Under the pieces are notes generated by a model. That model did no database searches, was not told where the DNA came from, and saw nothing but the letters and a program-made list of their open reading frames with translations. This document shows, piece after piece, positions 1 through 10,441 of a DNA stretch of 64,000 nt. Source of the stretch: Euborellia annulipes. Its lineage: Eukaryota; Arthropoda; Insecta; Dermaptera; Anisolabididae. The stretch is taken from assembly GCA_023213315.1 (NCBI GenBank), contig JAKCPI010005022.1:1-64000 (forward strand), in the 5' to 3' direction. The translations under genes and the position numbers were made by a program. Position 1 is the first letter of the stretch; every line of letters starts with the position of its first letter.

Positions 1-675
1 ATTCGGGGATCATGTCTCTACAAGGACATGGAGCCTGATATCTCTGCAGTACATAGAAAATTTACATTAATTTAAGCATAAATTATGTGATATCTGATTT
101 TAAAAAAAATGGACTTACACCACTTTCAAAATAAACGGTCGATGAAATAAAGTATTTTCGATAGGGACGGGAAGCGAACCAGAAACCCCAAGCCACTAGA
201 AGCTAATGTCTTCCCTCTGAGCCATGGGTCACGGGCTAATTTATAATTTGAATACAAATATTATTGAAGAAAAAATTAAAAAAAAAAAACCGAATTCGGT
301 TTTTCGGGAAAAACTCGGTTTCTCGGTTTTTGAAAATTAGCCAAAAAACCGGTTTACCGGTTTCGGTTTCCACCGGAGTCCAAACCCTACTTACAAGCCT
401 ATATTGTTGTACATTTTTATGCTGTTATAAATGATATATAATAATATTTATATACTATTCATTATTAAAAAATCAACGAAAATCAAACAAATAAATGAGC
501 TTTAAATTTAAATTTAGATTCCCTAAAATATGCATTATATGCAGCGTCATAAGTAGAGCCCGAATTTTTATGCAGCAATAAGCGCTAAATATGCCATATA
601 ATATGCAGTAAAATTATTAAAATATGCAGCAAAATATTCAATTTATATAAAGACAAAAATATCAAGTGGCTTCCA
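1..675. other. AT-rich sequence, no gene seen
   Basis: No coding signal. It holds A/T-rich sequence and a short C/G-richer patch at 280-370 with recurring CGGTTT words, which looks like an old decayed repeat. The words 'tatgcag' and 'atatgca' recur at 530-630 and again at 1135-1260, suggesting both patches come from one degraded repeat. Confidence 0.5.
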
Positions 676-779
676 ATTAAAGGTAAATCATGATTTCTAC
701 TAATGTAAAACTAATGGTATTTTATTTTTGAAAGGAAATAGTCAAAAAACAAAAATTGAAAACTAAATTTAATGTAAAA
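676..779 (-). repeat. Dispersed ~100-bp repeat, second copy at 53113-53214
   Basis: Read on the minus strand this matches 53113-53214 on the plus strand over about 100 bases with scattered substitutions (shared words include AAATCATGAT, TTTACAT and TATTTCCTT). It abuts a HINE-A fragment at 780, so it may be flanking sequence carried along or a separate family. No coding content. Confidence 0.6.
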
Positions 780-1075
780 AAATCTGGTGTAACTGAACGC
801 ACCTCATACCTTTAGTAATCGAAAGTTGTGTTCTGTTCTTGTCATTCCATTAAATCGAGATATATTTAGTTTCCCCCGATATATTAATGGGAAAATATAT
901 TTTGTTACCATAGCAACCATTTCTCCTATCTTTCCTATGAAGTACAAGAGTAAAGTGTGCTTCATAAGATTTCAAGGGCAAAATGAGAATATACATTTTA
1001 AAGAACATCAAAAAATAATTGATTTTTGAATTTTCATCAAAATTGTTGGAGCGAATTTTGAAAAAATTGATTAAA
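780..1075 (+). repeat. HINE-A repeat, degraded partial copy
   Basis: It starts with a decayed version of the hairpin end (AATCTGGTGTAACTG) and runs through the shared body words TTTGTTACCATAGCAACC, TACAAGAGTAAAGTGTGC and AATGAGAATATACATTTT. It then diverges near 1070, before the microsatellite and right end. HINE-A is my label for the dominant interspersed repeat of this window; the complete copy at 16970-17629 is the best reference. Confidence 0.8.
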
Positions 1076-2040
1076 AAATTAAAAAATAAAATAAAACTTA
1101 CCGAAAAATGTAAAAATATTCAAAAAGTATTAAATATGCAACTTTATGCAATATTGACCAAATATGCAAAAATATGCAATATAGAATTTGAACCCTAGGG
1201 GACATGATTCGGAAAGAAAATTGCTTTTCCGGGATGTACATGTTAGCAAATAGAATATGCAATTTGCATAAAAATCCGGGATTTAGTCATAAGTCAAAAC
1301 AATTTTAACAAGAAAAATGAAATTGTTTCTCTATTTTTAGTTCATTTTAAATAAAAGAAGCTTTTTTTAATTAAACATGACCCATAAATTTAAAGTTTCA
1401 AAGCTCTAGCTCAAAGAGAAGTGTGTTTATAAATTGATGATCTTGAAAAAGCAAGTTAAATAAAAGCGTTTAAAAATAGATCCAGAGGATGTATCGTCCG
1501 AGTAAAGGTGAAAGACGGGATGAAACAATTCCGAGAAATATATAGATAGATTTTAATTACATTTTGAATGCGCTCTTGAAATTCCAAAGAAGAAGAAGAG
1601 AAGAAGGGGGGGTGTTATTTGTGTTGAAATCAACCCTCTTCTTGATCGTTTGATATTTGACTAATGCGATAGGGGATATTGATAAATTCGACCTAAAAAA
1701 AGGAAGCTAATAGCTCAAGGCGAATATTGAACGATCGCTTCAAGTCACCAGTTGAAATTCAATCCCATTTTCAAGAGAACGAGAGAGTGAATACAAATAC
1801 CAAACAAAAAAAAAAAAAAAATTCCTTCTTTATACAATAAACATCTTTCCCTTTCAATAAAAGAGCGCAAAAAATAAACTGATCTTGTCTTTATTTAACC
1901 AGTAATTTGGATTAAAAAAAAACTCTCAATTAATGGAAATGTATATATAGTTTTACGTTGAAACTTTCATTATGTGTGATGACATTTCATCTTTTTGTTA
2001 TTAAAAGCGAATGGGGAGATGGCGAATATGGTTGAATTTG
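1076..2040. other. No gene seen; decayed repeat fragments
   Basis: AT-rich. Positions about 1300-1375 resemble one arm of the GCGTGGGGC-centred palindrome (see 11141-11450): AATTTTAACAAGAA, then TTTCTCTATTTTTAGTTC, then AAATAAAAG. No ORF of note and no other recognisable element. Confidence 0.5.
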
Positions 2041-2265
2041 TGAAGGGGTCTCCCATGAAACCAATATGGTGTAGTACAGAAGAAGAATCTCTGGAAGATA
2101 TTTGAAAAGCTTACTGGGGGTAAATAAAAACACCCCAGATTACTTATGGAAAATGGAGTTGGGGAGATGGAGTGTGAATCTTACCATAAGTACAAAAAAG
2201 TTTAACTACATACTCAAAGTCCTGGAAATGACAGAAGAGAGATGGTCAAAAAAGTGTCTAAGACA
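2041..2265 (+). pseudogene. Non-LTR retrotransposon C-terminal fragment
   Basis: An open frame at 2102-2317 reads LLGVNKNTPDYL then ELGRW and KKC. This follows the C-terminal pattern of many non-LTR reverse transcriptase ORFs (a GVxxxTPN-type motif, then a GELGRxPL-like motif). The similarity stops near 2260, where a different LINE tail begins in another frame. I infer a dead fragment of an older LINE into whose neighbourhood the Jockey-like element inserted. No catalytic residues are retained; it is too short to name a clade. Confidence 0.5.
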
Positions 2266-2267
2266 TT

Positions 2268-2990
2268 CTCGAGTTCAAAGATTCATTTTCTGTTCTGGGA
2301 GTGACAGTTACATCTGATCTCTCCTGGAGCAACCACATCTCTTCTGTGGTTAAATCTACCGCAAGGAAATTGGGTTTCCTATTCAAAACGAAGCGTTACT
2401 TTTCCTCCCAACAACTCCTAACCCTCAATAAAGCTCAAATTCGGCCGTGTCTTGAATATGGTTCCCACCTTTGGCGAGGGGCATCGAAAGACGCTCTCTC
2501 CTCCTTGGACGCCATACAGAGGCGTGCAATTAGACTGATAGGTGATTCTACCCTTACTGCATCCCTACAGTCACTAGATCATAGAAGAAGCGTGTCTGCA
2601 CTATCTCTCTTCTACAGGTATTACCATGGTCAATGCTCTGCCGAATTAAAATCAATTATCCCACCCAATACAACATATTCACGGAATACAAGAGAGGCAT
2701 CTTCCCAGCATCCCTATGCTGTTCAGATCACGACTAACAGAACAAATCAATTTCATTCTTCCTTTGTCCCCATGACCTCCCGTGATTGGAACAAGCTCCC
2801 TGCGTCTATCTTCCCCAAAACCTACAATCTTCAGACTTTCAAGTCTAACCTCAACAGGCATCTTCTCAGTTCCCGCAGTTGAGTTTCCCCTTTATGCTTC
2901 TCCTTTTGTTTTTATTTTCTTCCTGGCTGCATGTGACTATTGGTCATTATAGGTCTTCGGACCTTATGCACCCATTCCAAAAAAAAAAGA
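2268..2990 (+). mobile_element. Jockey/CR1-like LINE, 5'-truncated, with 3' UTR and poly(A)
   Basis: The 3' end of a non-LTR retrotransposon. It begins near 2268 inside the reverse transcriptase ORF, contains the stop at 2880-2882, then a ~95-nt 3' UTR containing GGTCTTCGGACC and an A-run at about 2979-2988. The same 3' end recurs at 30472-30713 and, as a tail only, at 51474-51531, both followed by long A-runs. That pattern is expected from target-primed reverse transcription with 5' truncation. Confidence 0.88.
2271..2882 (+). pseudogene. Jockey/CR1-like reverse transcriptase, C-terminal third
   Basis: About 203 residues, open from the upstream fragment to TGA. It covers the region after the catalytic palm: LGVTVTSDLSWSNHI (the conserved post-YADD 'LGV.. 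D..l.W..HI' segment), a thumb-like region with LNKAQIRPCLEYGSHLW, AIQRRAIRLIGD, and the terminal SRDWNKLPASIFP and LQTFKSNLNRHL motifs typical of Jockey/CR1-type elements. The FADD box, palm and endonuclease are missing, so this copy cannot be active. It looks young, since the frame is intact over 600 bases. The clade (Jockey or CR1) is not resolved from this fragment. Confidence 0.88.
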
Positions 2991-3415
2991 GAGCGCATCA
3001 GGAGAAAAATCAAGTTGGAACCGGTAGGATGGCTATAAGAACTTGTCGCACTAGGGAAGAGAACCGGCTTTCTGCAGATACTGAAGGACATCCGGAACGG
3101 CATAAGGCAGACTTCATTATATCATATTCGGCAACGCAAAGGTGAAATCGAGCACACAAACCCAAAAAAAAAGTTTAAGAGGAAAAAAACACACGCACTC
3201 ATACATAGGAAATGAAGTTTTTTTCCAAATATGTCAAAAAAAAAAAAGATTATGTAGAATTCTGTGGTGTTGCAATAAAACATCAATTTATGAATTTGTT
3301 AATTCTGTTTAAACTAGGTTTGTTAGTTTTTCGTAAATAGCGATAACCACAACCTTAAGCCTTGTTTATGTAAATAAATGTAAAAAATGAGAAAATTATA
3401 ATTGCTTTATTAGAG
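2991..3415. other. No gene supported
   Basis: Sequence downstream of the LINE poly(A). A short open frame runs on from the LINE 3' UTR (2879-3145), but it begins inside the UTR and lacks recognisable features. The rest is AT-rich. Confidence 0.4.
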
Positions 3416-3420
3416 TATTG

Positions 3421-3690
3421 AATGACCTCGGGCTTAGTGTAGTTGGTAGCGTGCCTACCTACTATACCGAACGTCGCGGGTTCGGACCCCAGGCAGTCGG
3501 ATGATTTTATTTAAGCCATTTGGATACCAAATGGCTTAAATAGAAATGCCTGGAACTCCCAATATATATATTAATTACAACGGTTAACGTAAAGTCTTAT
3601 ATGGCCTAAGTTGCCGAAAAGACTGTGTGAATGTGTGTATGAGTGTGAGTGTGAATGAGAAAAAAAATGTGTTAAAAAAAAAAAGTATTC
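3421..3690 (+). mobile_element. tRNA-derived SINE, full-length copy
   Basis: The head resembles a tRNA: an A-box-like TAGTGTAGTTGG and a B-box-like GGGTTCGGACCCC at tRNA spacing, both needed for RNA polymerase III. The body follows, with palindromic AAGCCATTTGGATACC and AAATGGCTTAAAT words, then GGCCTAAGTTGCCGAAAAGAC, a TGTG/GAGTGTGA microsatellite and a terminal A-run. At least fourteen related copies or fragments occur on both strands, several with direct target duplications. I call it SINE-1 in later entries. It does not look like a working tRNA gene because the cloverleaf stems do not pair. Confidence 0.88.
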
Positions 3691-3716
3691 AATTGTTGAA
3701 TTTAATATTACTTACA

Positions 3717-4207
3717 AAAGGTTTCGTTTAGTTGGCCTGAAGAAACTCGCCGATCTCAGCCCCTCTCGGCCATCTAATTCTAAAATGCAGGCTCTCTTCT
3801 TTCTTGAGACGGTCACGATACGCGGAACACTCCCGGAAGGCAGGTAAGCCTTCATCAAATCAATTCGGAACGATACAAAAGGTTTCGTTTAGTTGGCCTG
3901 ATGAAACTCGCCGATCTCAGCCCCCACTCCCACCCTAACCATCTAAAACAAAACAAGAAATAAACGATTAGTCTCTATGATTGATAATGCGAATAGATTT
4001 TAAAAGCTCTTTAACTTACTTTGTAGACTGCTTCTTTCGGCTCAACGTGGTCTTCATCCTAAAAACTAACCTATCCCACACTATCTATGACCGGGACGGC
4101 CATCTAATTCTAAAATGCAGGTCCTCTTCTTTCTTGAGACGGTCGCGATACGCGGAACACTCCCGGAAGGCAGGTAAGCCTTCATCAAATCAATTCGGAA
4201 CGATACG
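3717..4207 (-). repeat. Duplicated exon-like unit, two copies interleaved
   Basis: Block B (3769-3876) recurs at 4099-4206 with only about three differences, and block A (3717-3768) recurs at 3877-3930, giving the order A-B-A'-...-B'. On the minus strand B reads openly in two frames. One gives FRECSAYRDRLKKEE continuing in the lower copy to EIGEFLQAN and a stop. The upper copy is followed by GTAAGTT and, before A', a pyrimidine-rich TTTTGTTTTAG, which would splice B' to A'. I do not recognise the product. It could be a retrocopied or tandemly duplicated 3' end of a spliced host gene, or an unrecognised transposon. Confidence 0.45.
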
Positions 4208-4209
4208 GG

Positions 4210-5455
4210 GAAAACGCGCCCACAAACCCAAGGTAAGGTAGAGGAAATAGAATACATCAGATCGATTAATCTCAGCCGACCTGCCTAAGCGAGTTAAAAT
4301 AGAGCGGAATTAATTGATCTGATAATCATTCACGAGTTAGGAAGGAAGCCCGGTCAATACAATACTGAAGATCCCCCTTGATTGCTCATCTCAGAAACAG
4401 AATGACGTTATTCAAGATGCATGCTGAAAAAAAAAGAACCCTAAAAGCTAACAACATCCTATACGAACTCCTAACATCTTGAATATTAACTCACTCTGTA
4501 CTGAAACAACCAAGGCCCAGAACTCAGCACTGACTGACAGAGCCCCGGAGAAAGAGAAAAACACTCTTTCTCTCAAATACGCGAAGGGGATAAAGGAATT
4601 CTCCTAGTCCTCTTAGACACCGTTCAAAAACGAATTGAATCCTCTGCTGGGAGCCCTGCCTAACTAAAAGGGAAAGAACAACAACACCCTATGCCAGTAC
4701 GAGGGACAATTCGCAATTGACCAACATCCAAGAGAACGTCAGAGAATCCCCACACAGAAGGCATAAAGACCCCATAAATATATAAATGCGTGAGCGTAGA
4801 GATTTTCTAATTATTTTTATCGCATCTGTCTATTGCTAGATAATCTAATAAGGATTGCGTGTATTCTTAAACATTAACATTCAATTTAATAATAGAAATA
4901 GAAAGATCCCCATACACGCAAAATGTATGCCCTAATATTACTAATAGCTAAAATAATAACACATGCACACTTGAATTGTCTCATATGATGATGTTGATAT
5001 CCAAAACGTTGGGAAATGAATGAACGAGGTACTGTGCATGATCTACCTAATATCACTTGACAACTTTTACCTTATGCACATTGACCATCATCCATCCATT
5101 ACCTTGAGAAGCACAAATCCTAAACTCTGAAATGGAAGAATTATATGTATTAATAACATCCTATCCATGCACCTATGTGAAAATATTAAAAGTTTAGGCC
5201 GAATTAAGATTTAAATAAAATTTTGAAAATCCTGTTATCTAACTCACTCTACGCCCACGTAAATGTTCATACAGACTTTTATGTAGCTGCAATACTCAGG
5301 AATCAGCCGTAGAGATTGCCTTGATGACTCGAGTGGTCGGTCTTCAAATTTTCCTCGCATCAGCACTGGTGGTGTCTTCAATGCTTTATGATGTCAAATC
5401 TCGAAAGCGCTTAGTCGAACTCTGAAATAGAAATAAAAGAAAAATTTATTTTATT
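4210..5455. other. No gene seen
   Basis: Mostly non-repetitive within this window and less AT-biased than its surroundings (4210-4760), with stops in all frames. It could be untranslated exon or intron of a gene whose coding part is elsewhere, but nothing in the sequence proves this. Confidence 0.4.
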
Positions 5456-5459
5456 TTGT

Positions 5460-5482
5460 TTTAAGGTGGACGGCGCGGCTAG
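5460..5482 (+). mobile_element. Helitron 3' end fragment (CTAG terminus)
   Basis: GGACGGCGCGG followed by CTAG at 5479-5482 and then T is the same 3' end seen in the complete Helitron at 15792-16240. Only the terminus is recognisable. Confidence 0.5.
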
Positions 5483-5589
5483 TTTTAATAATAAATGGAG
5501 TGTTGTGTTTTTATAATATGTTGTAATAGTTACAATATAGACATTAATGTTTTGATAAATGTTTATAGTTTCTGAGTTTGAAAATAAAT

Positions 5590-6084
5590 CATGTTTTTAA
5601 CTTCCAAGCTTTAGTCCAATTCCTTCATGCTTAATATTGAACACACACACAGAGACAGACAAGGGCGGATACAAGGGGGGGGGGGTAAAGGGGGTAATTA
5701 CCCCCCCCCCCCCCCCGAGATTTGAAAAAAATACTTTTTTTCGAAAAAAAATTTATTTTTAATGTAAAATTTTAAAAATTAATAAATTTTGATTTGTATT
5801 TATATTCTGGCAAACAAGTCCAGAATGCGTCTTTAAATTACCGAAATTAAGAAAAAAATAGTGTGCTGTGCGACGAGTCACACCAGATTACCCCCCCCTC
5901 CCGAAAAACACCTCTGGATCCGCCCTTGCAGACAGACCATGTCGCGAAAACCACTTTTTTGAATTCAGGGGACCTCAAAACGTGTATATCCATCAAAATC
6001 TCGACATCGAATTTTTGACATGAATCCAATACTTTCTCTCTATATATATTAACATATAATATATAGAGGTAAGAGAAAGTAAAA
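5590..6084 (+). repeat. HINE-A repeat, right half, split by a hAT element
   Basis: The body resumes at about 5600 (AATTCCTTCATGCTTAA, then the CACACAGA microsatellite). It is interrupted by the element at 5660-5928 and continues with CAGACCATGTCGCGAAAACC, TCTCGACATCGAATTTTTGA and the right end GGTAAGAGAAAGTAAAA. Confidence 0.85.
5660..5928 (+). mobile_element. hAT-like non-autonomous element (family i)
   Basis: Terminal inverted repeats CAAGGGCGGATAC and GGATCCGCCCTTG, flanked by GAGACAGA on the left and CAGACAGA on the right (7 of 8 match), consistent with the 8-bp duplications made by hAT transposases. Inside are a long G-run, TAATTACCCC and a stretch resembling half of the HINE-A hairpin end. 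There is no transposase. Related copies lie at 38468-38690 and 48633-48849. Confidence 0.72.
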
Positions 6085-6304
6085 TATATTGTGAATAAAA
6101 AAATTTTGAAGGCTGGATCTGTTGCCCTTCCTAGATACGCCACTGTATTTATAGAGCTCTAAGACTTGACAAAAATTTGTCCCTCCTTTCTAAGAAAAAA
6201 TTATAAATTGACAGTCAAGTCCATTCTTTCACTAACTTAAAAAAAAACAAAAAAACAACGAACTTATCACATATAGATTGCTACTCACTAAGGCCATGCA
6301 TTTT

Positions 6305-7600
6305 TAAGTAATATATATATTTGAATAATTTGCGATATTACCACTCTATATAATGAATATTAGGAATTTATTCTTTAATTTCTTCAAGGAATTTAGCCAA
6401 ACATTAAAGAAGAGAGAGCGGGGCGAAATATTTTGTGGTGTCATATACTTATAATTGAATACTAGCTGACGCAATTTTTTCAAATAATTTAATTAAACGA
6501 GTGATTCCAAGTATTTATTAGATAGACATCACAAAACCAAATCCTCTCTGTGTGTGCATATATATATATATATATATTCTACTGTGAATATTTATATTTT
6601 GACCTCTGAAAGTGTTTTTTGATAATATTAATAATTTTATGGCTCATCACTTTTTTTTTTTATTATTATTTTTAGAACAAAGAAAACAAATCTCTCAGGT
6701 GACGATTGAATAGAAAAAAAAATAATTTGAGATGTTGTGAGAAGAATGTTGGGAAAGTTATATTTTTCCTGGTAATTTCATACAAATTTAATTTTTCTAA
6801 GAATGTCTCTCTCTTTCTCACTCACTGTGCCTATTCAATATTGACTTGAATCATAGATGGCAATTCCGGCCCTATGTGCTTGATTTATATTGCCTATATA
6901 GATATTTTTATTACTTCGGAATTTGAATAATATTTATTAGATATTTACTCCTAATAGAATTTGCTGCTAATAACTTTTGATTAATTTCATTCATAATAAT
7001 AAAAACAGGTGTCTGGGATTAGGCCTAAATATTTAAAATATTATTCAAATTATTAAGTAATAAAAATGTAGAATTATAGGCTAAAATTATTTAATAAATT
7101 TGTGGGTTTTGTTAAATATATCTGACTTGTATTCATTGAATATTAATCTCTTATTGTTCTCAAAATTTATTTAAATGCGAAATGACTTCCATCTATGGTT
7201 TATGCCAATATTGGAAAGATAATATTTCAAGAGAAAGACATTCTTAATTTTAAAAAACTTTCCCAATATTCCATCAAGACATCTTCAAAATAAATATAGG
7301 GTGATGACTTGATGCTTTAAAAAGACTCTGATAGCCAGAAAACTAAAATAATTTCTAAAACACACTCACTTTGAGTCAAATATAAATTTATAAATATATA
7401 ATTACCTTATATGATTCAATATAATGCATTTTGGGGATCTATTCTTTAATCATTTGAAAGAATTGAGCCAAGTATTTTTGTCTGGGATTAAATAGATAAA
7501 GTTTTTGAAAATTAGATAGCCAAATTCCTTCAGATCTCTAATATTCATTATATAGAGAAGTGAAATTACATAAACTAATTAGGTAATTATATATATATAC
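6305..7600. repeat. Large decayed inverted repeat (fold-back), centre ~7000
   Basis: Matching inverted segments appear in mirrored order around position 7000: TTTTTATTACTT (6905) with AAGTAATAAAAA (7062), ATAGATGG (6853) with CCATCTAT (7189), TTGGGAAAGTT (6751) with AACTTTCCCAA (7256), and CTCTATATAATGAATATTAG (6343) with CTAATATTCATTATATAGAG (7538). The arms are about 600 bp each and much diverged. No coding content. Inferred to be an old palindromic transposon or a head-to-head duplication. Confidence 0.6.
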
Positions 7601-8690
7601 AAGATATGTGAGATGTTTTAAGGTTTCCTAAAGAGAGAGCTATTCTGATCATTTATAAATTAAATTTATAAAATTTAAACTATCAGGAAAAAATCTAAAT
7701 AATATAATAATAAAAAAAAAAATGAAATAAACATTACTTACCAGATTGAATGCCAGTTGGAAAATTTTCCTTTTTATTGCAGTAAAATAATTTCAATAGG
7801 AAGTTGGATGATTTAATCACTATTAAAAAGAAAAAAATATTTAATTATTAATAGAACATTTAATATTTCCATAAACAATAGTTAATAAATACCTTTTATT
7901 TGAGCTTAATCGCCTCGATTAGGGGGGATCACGATGATGGTACAAGAAATGGAAATCAGAATGAATTCCCAATTTCACTGTATTATTTTTTAATAATTAT
8001 TTTAATGTTTGAAAAGAGATTTCGTGATTGTCAAATACCAGGAATAATTTTCTTCCCATGAAAATAAAATGTGAACTTCATCCTCTTCATCGACGTTGAT
8101 CGTTTAATAAAAATATCGAGTTGAAATGATTTGATTTATTTCAAACAATATCTGAAATTAAAAATATTCTTTGGATTAGATTAATTAGAAGAATCATTTG
8201 AGAAAATATAAATATTGAACTTACATGAAAAAATAATTATTAGCTGAGAAATGTCAAATTTTTATCATTAAAATTTTCATCCATCTCACGACCGATTTTT
8301 AAAATTTTATATTCATTTTGAAGCTCGTTTAATATAGAATAAATATCAATAAATAGTTTGTATTAAAATGATTTAAATAATATGGATGATTTAAGATTAA
8401 TTATTCACAAGACGGCATGCATGGCTCTCTTTGATTTGGAGGCATCATAGATGATAGAAAAGAGACGCGAGCTGCGCATGTCCAAGCAGGCAAGCAAAGA
8501 GAATAAAAAAGAAGACTTACAATTAATTAAAAATTATATGTTGCGTAATAATTTTAAAAATATTTTTAATAATTAATTTACCGTAGTCTATTATTTATTT
8601 TAATTAAATAGTATTATTGATAGTAATAAATAAAATAGTTTATATTATTAAATAATAGGCTTATATATAATTTCCATACTTATGAATTAA
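7601..8690. other. AT-rich, no gene seen
   Basis: Stops in all frames and no match to the repeat families of this window. A ~20-bp GGGGGGATCACGATGATGG patch at 7921 is the only GC-richer spot, along with 8410-8500. Confidence 0.5.
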
Positions 8691-8694
8691 AAAA

Positions 8695-9173
8695 AAAATC
8701 TGGTGTGACTGACGCACATCACACAACTTTCTCTTACCCTTCAGTAAGAGAAAGTTGTGCACCATGCTGGACCAGGGGCGGCGCGTCCACTAGGCGAACT
8801 AGGCGGCCACCTAGGGCGGCAACTTGGAGAGGGGCGGCAAAAAGGGGAAAAAAAAAATTTGGTTCCACAAGCGGCACCCGAAAAAATTTTGGTTCCGCGG
8901 GCGCCAAAAATTTTGTGTCTAAAAAAAAAGGTAAAAATTTTTTTCGGACGGGACAAAATTTTAGCTCCGCGCAAGAGAAAATGTTCGGGCGGCACACGGG
9001 AAATTTTTGAGATCAGGGAAAATTTTAAGGAGGGGGCGGCAAATTATATTTTTAAAGTTTTTTTTTTTTGGGGGGCGCAAAAAAATATCTTGCCTAGGGC
9101 GGCAGAATAGCTTGCGCCGGCCCTGTGCTGGACACACCAGATTTTTTGTGTTGAGTATAAGTTTTTATTATAA
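8695..9173 (+). repeat. HINE-A terminal hairpin, split by a hAT element
   Basis: The left arm of the terminal hairpin runs from AATCTGGTGTGACTG to AACTTTCTCTTACC, followed by a CTTC-type loop and the complementary arm. The return arm is cut at 8772 and resumes at 9126 (TGCTGGACACACCAGATT). The body beyond 9170 is lost, while a right end of this family reappears at 11830-11857. The whole 9.1-11.8 kb cluster may therefore sit inside one old HINE-A copy. Confidence 0.8.
8773..9125 (+). mobile_element. hAT-like non-autonomous element (family a), exact 8-bp TSD
   Basis: Starts CAGGGGCGGCGC and ends GCGCCGGCCCTG, flanked by a perfect 8-bp direct repeat TGCTGGAC (8765-8772 and 9126-9133). It lies inside the HINE-A hairpin arm, whose continuity is restored when the element and one duplication are removed. 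Internal sequence is G-rich with AAAATTTT words. The small open frames on both strands here are chance frames. Confidence 0.9.
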
Positions 9174-9368
9174 GAGTGTTTCATGGCCGGATCTAGGGAG
9201 GGGGGGGGGGCAGTGGGTGCATTTGCCCCAGGCGGCAGATATCAGGGGCGGCAATTAAAGAAAGATTTACTAAAGAAAAGGTAAAATGATATGGATTTTG
9301 TATAGAAAATTTTAAGGAGGGGGCGGCAAATTAAATTTTGCCTCCCTAAAAAATATCCTAGTTCCGGC

Positions 9369-9928
9369 CAGAGGCGTACCGAGGAAGTTGGGGGCCTGGG
9401 GCGGAACTAGAAGAGGGGGCCTTATATTGAATTTTTTTTTCTTGGAGGGGGTGGTGTTCTTTAAATATCCCTCTCCTCCATACACAAAAATATTTTTAAA
9501 ATACCGTATATCCCTGAACCCCAAGGGCCCCGGGGCCTTTCAAAGGGAAATTTTCATTAAATTTTGTTTTTTACTTGAGCCCCAAGGGCCCCGGGGCCTC
9601 TCAAAGAGAAATTTTTATTAAATTTTCTTTTTGGGGGGGGGGTTTTTATCTAAATTTTCCCATTTTTACTTGAACCTTGAAGGCCCCGGGGCCTCTCAAA
9701 GAGAAATTTTCATTAAATTTTGTTTTTACTTGAGCCCTGAGGGCCCCGGGGCCTTTCAAAGGGAAATTTTCATTAAATTTTGTTTTTACTTGAGCCCCAA
9801 GGGCCCCGGGGCCCCCCAAAGAGAAATTTTTATTAAATTTTCTTTTTTTATAAATATATGGGGGCCTATCCCGGACGGGGGCCTGGGGCGGACCGCCCCC
9901 CTCGCCCCCCCCCCTCGGTACGCCACTG
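9369..9928 (+). mobile_element. hAT-like non-autonomous element (family c), nested, exact 8-bp TSD
   Basis: CAGAGGCGTACCGAGG at the left and CCTCGGTACGCCACTG at the right form near-perfect inverted repeats. Flanked by GTTCCGGC on both sides (9361-9368, 9929-9936). It sits within family b, close to that element's right terminal repeat. The interior is a tandem array (9506-9850). No transposase. Confidence 0.9.
9506..9850 (+). repeat. ~63-bp tandem repeat inside hAT family c
   Basis: About five copies of a unit of roughly 63 bases with the constant core AAGGGCCCCGGGGCC, then TCAAAGRGAAATTTT and ATTAAATTTT. The CCGGGGCC core is self-complementary. It reads openly in one frame as repeated GPGAFQREIFIKF, which is a consequence of the repeat length being a multiple of three and not evidence for a protein. 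Confidence 0.85.
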
Positions 9929-9948
9929 GTTCCGGCCCTGGAGTGTTT

Positions 9949-10318
9949 ATTAGGGAAACACCTTGAAAGAGCACGGGATTACCAAGAGATCTTGGAAAGA
10001 AATAAAGGTAGTGGATGTTTTGGGAACAAGAACATACCTGGTGCAAATGGAGGATGGTGAAGTGTGGAAACGGCATCTGGATCAAATGAATAAAAGAGGA
10101 ATGAGTAGGAGTGAAAAATGAAGAGGGCAGAAATGAAGATGGCGATAGTACGAATGACAATTCTAAAGAAGTGGAAAAAGAAGAAGGGATGAGGAGACTG
10201 TCGACCGGAAATAACGTCGGGGCATCATGTCTAAGTCTGATGGTTAACAACGAGGAAGCAAAGGGTGACCTCTAGAGTTCGTCGGCAAATTAAGCCCCCC
10301 GACAGGCTGAACCTCCGA
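9949..10318 (+). pseudogene. Ty3/Gypsy polyprotein C-terminus (integrase tail), remnant
   Basis: The frame reads VLGTRTYLVQMEDGEVWKRH then LDQM. This follows the C-terminal integrase motif of Ty3/Gypsy elements (GPRxYxV... G..WRRHxDQ). A second segment in a shifted frame near 10281-10318 reads RRQIKPPDRLNL, the usual end of Gypsy pol. A stop after MSRSEK at about 10119 and frame changes show the copy is dead. Downstream, beyond hAT family d, come a purine-rich tract and a possible LTR, consistent with the 3' end of a Gypsy element. Confidence 0.72.
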
Positions 10319-10441
10319 CTTAGGGGCATAGGCGCCGGAACTGGAGGGGAAGGGTACATTGCCCCCCTCCTGGCATCCTATGGGGGGGGGCAGAGCAGAG
10401 GGGGGCAATATGTTTTCTTTTATTTCATTTATTTTTAAAAA

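Larger units (their letters stand above)
9182..9940 (+). mobile_element. hAT-like non-autonomous element (family b), exact 8-bp TSD
   Basis: Termini CATGGCCGGATCTAGG and CCTAGTTCCGGCCCTG are imperfect inverted repeats (about 13 of 16). Flanked by perfect 8-bp repeats GAGTGTTT (9174-9181, 9941-9948). It contains family c as a nested insertion near its right end. No transposase. Confidence 0.85.

Noticed and set aside
3421..3500. tRNA gene
   Set aside because: A and B boxes are present, but the acceptor and other stems do not pair, and the same head is attached to a repeated body with a poly(A) tail at many sites: a SINE.
8705..9110. Overlapping ORFs on both strands of a G-rich patch
   Set aside because: They lie inside a hAT-like element with defined ends and 8-bp duplications; simple-sequence translation with no motif.
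9786..10250. Minus-strand ORF of 154 codons
   Set aside because: It runs opposite the Gypsy integrase remnant and across the borders of two hAT elements, so it cannot be an evolved gene.
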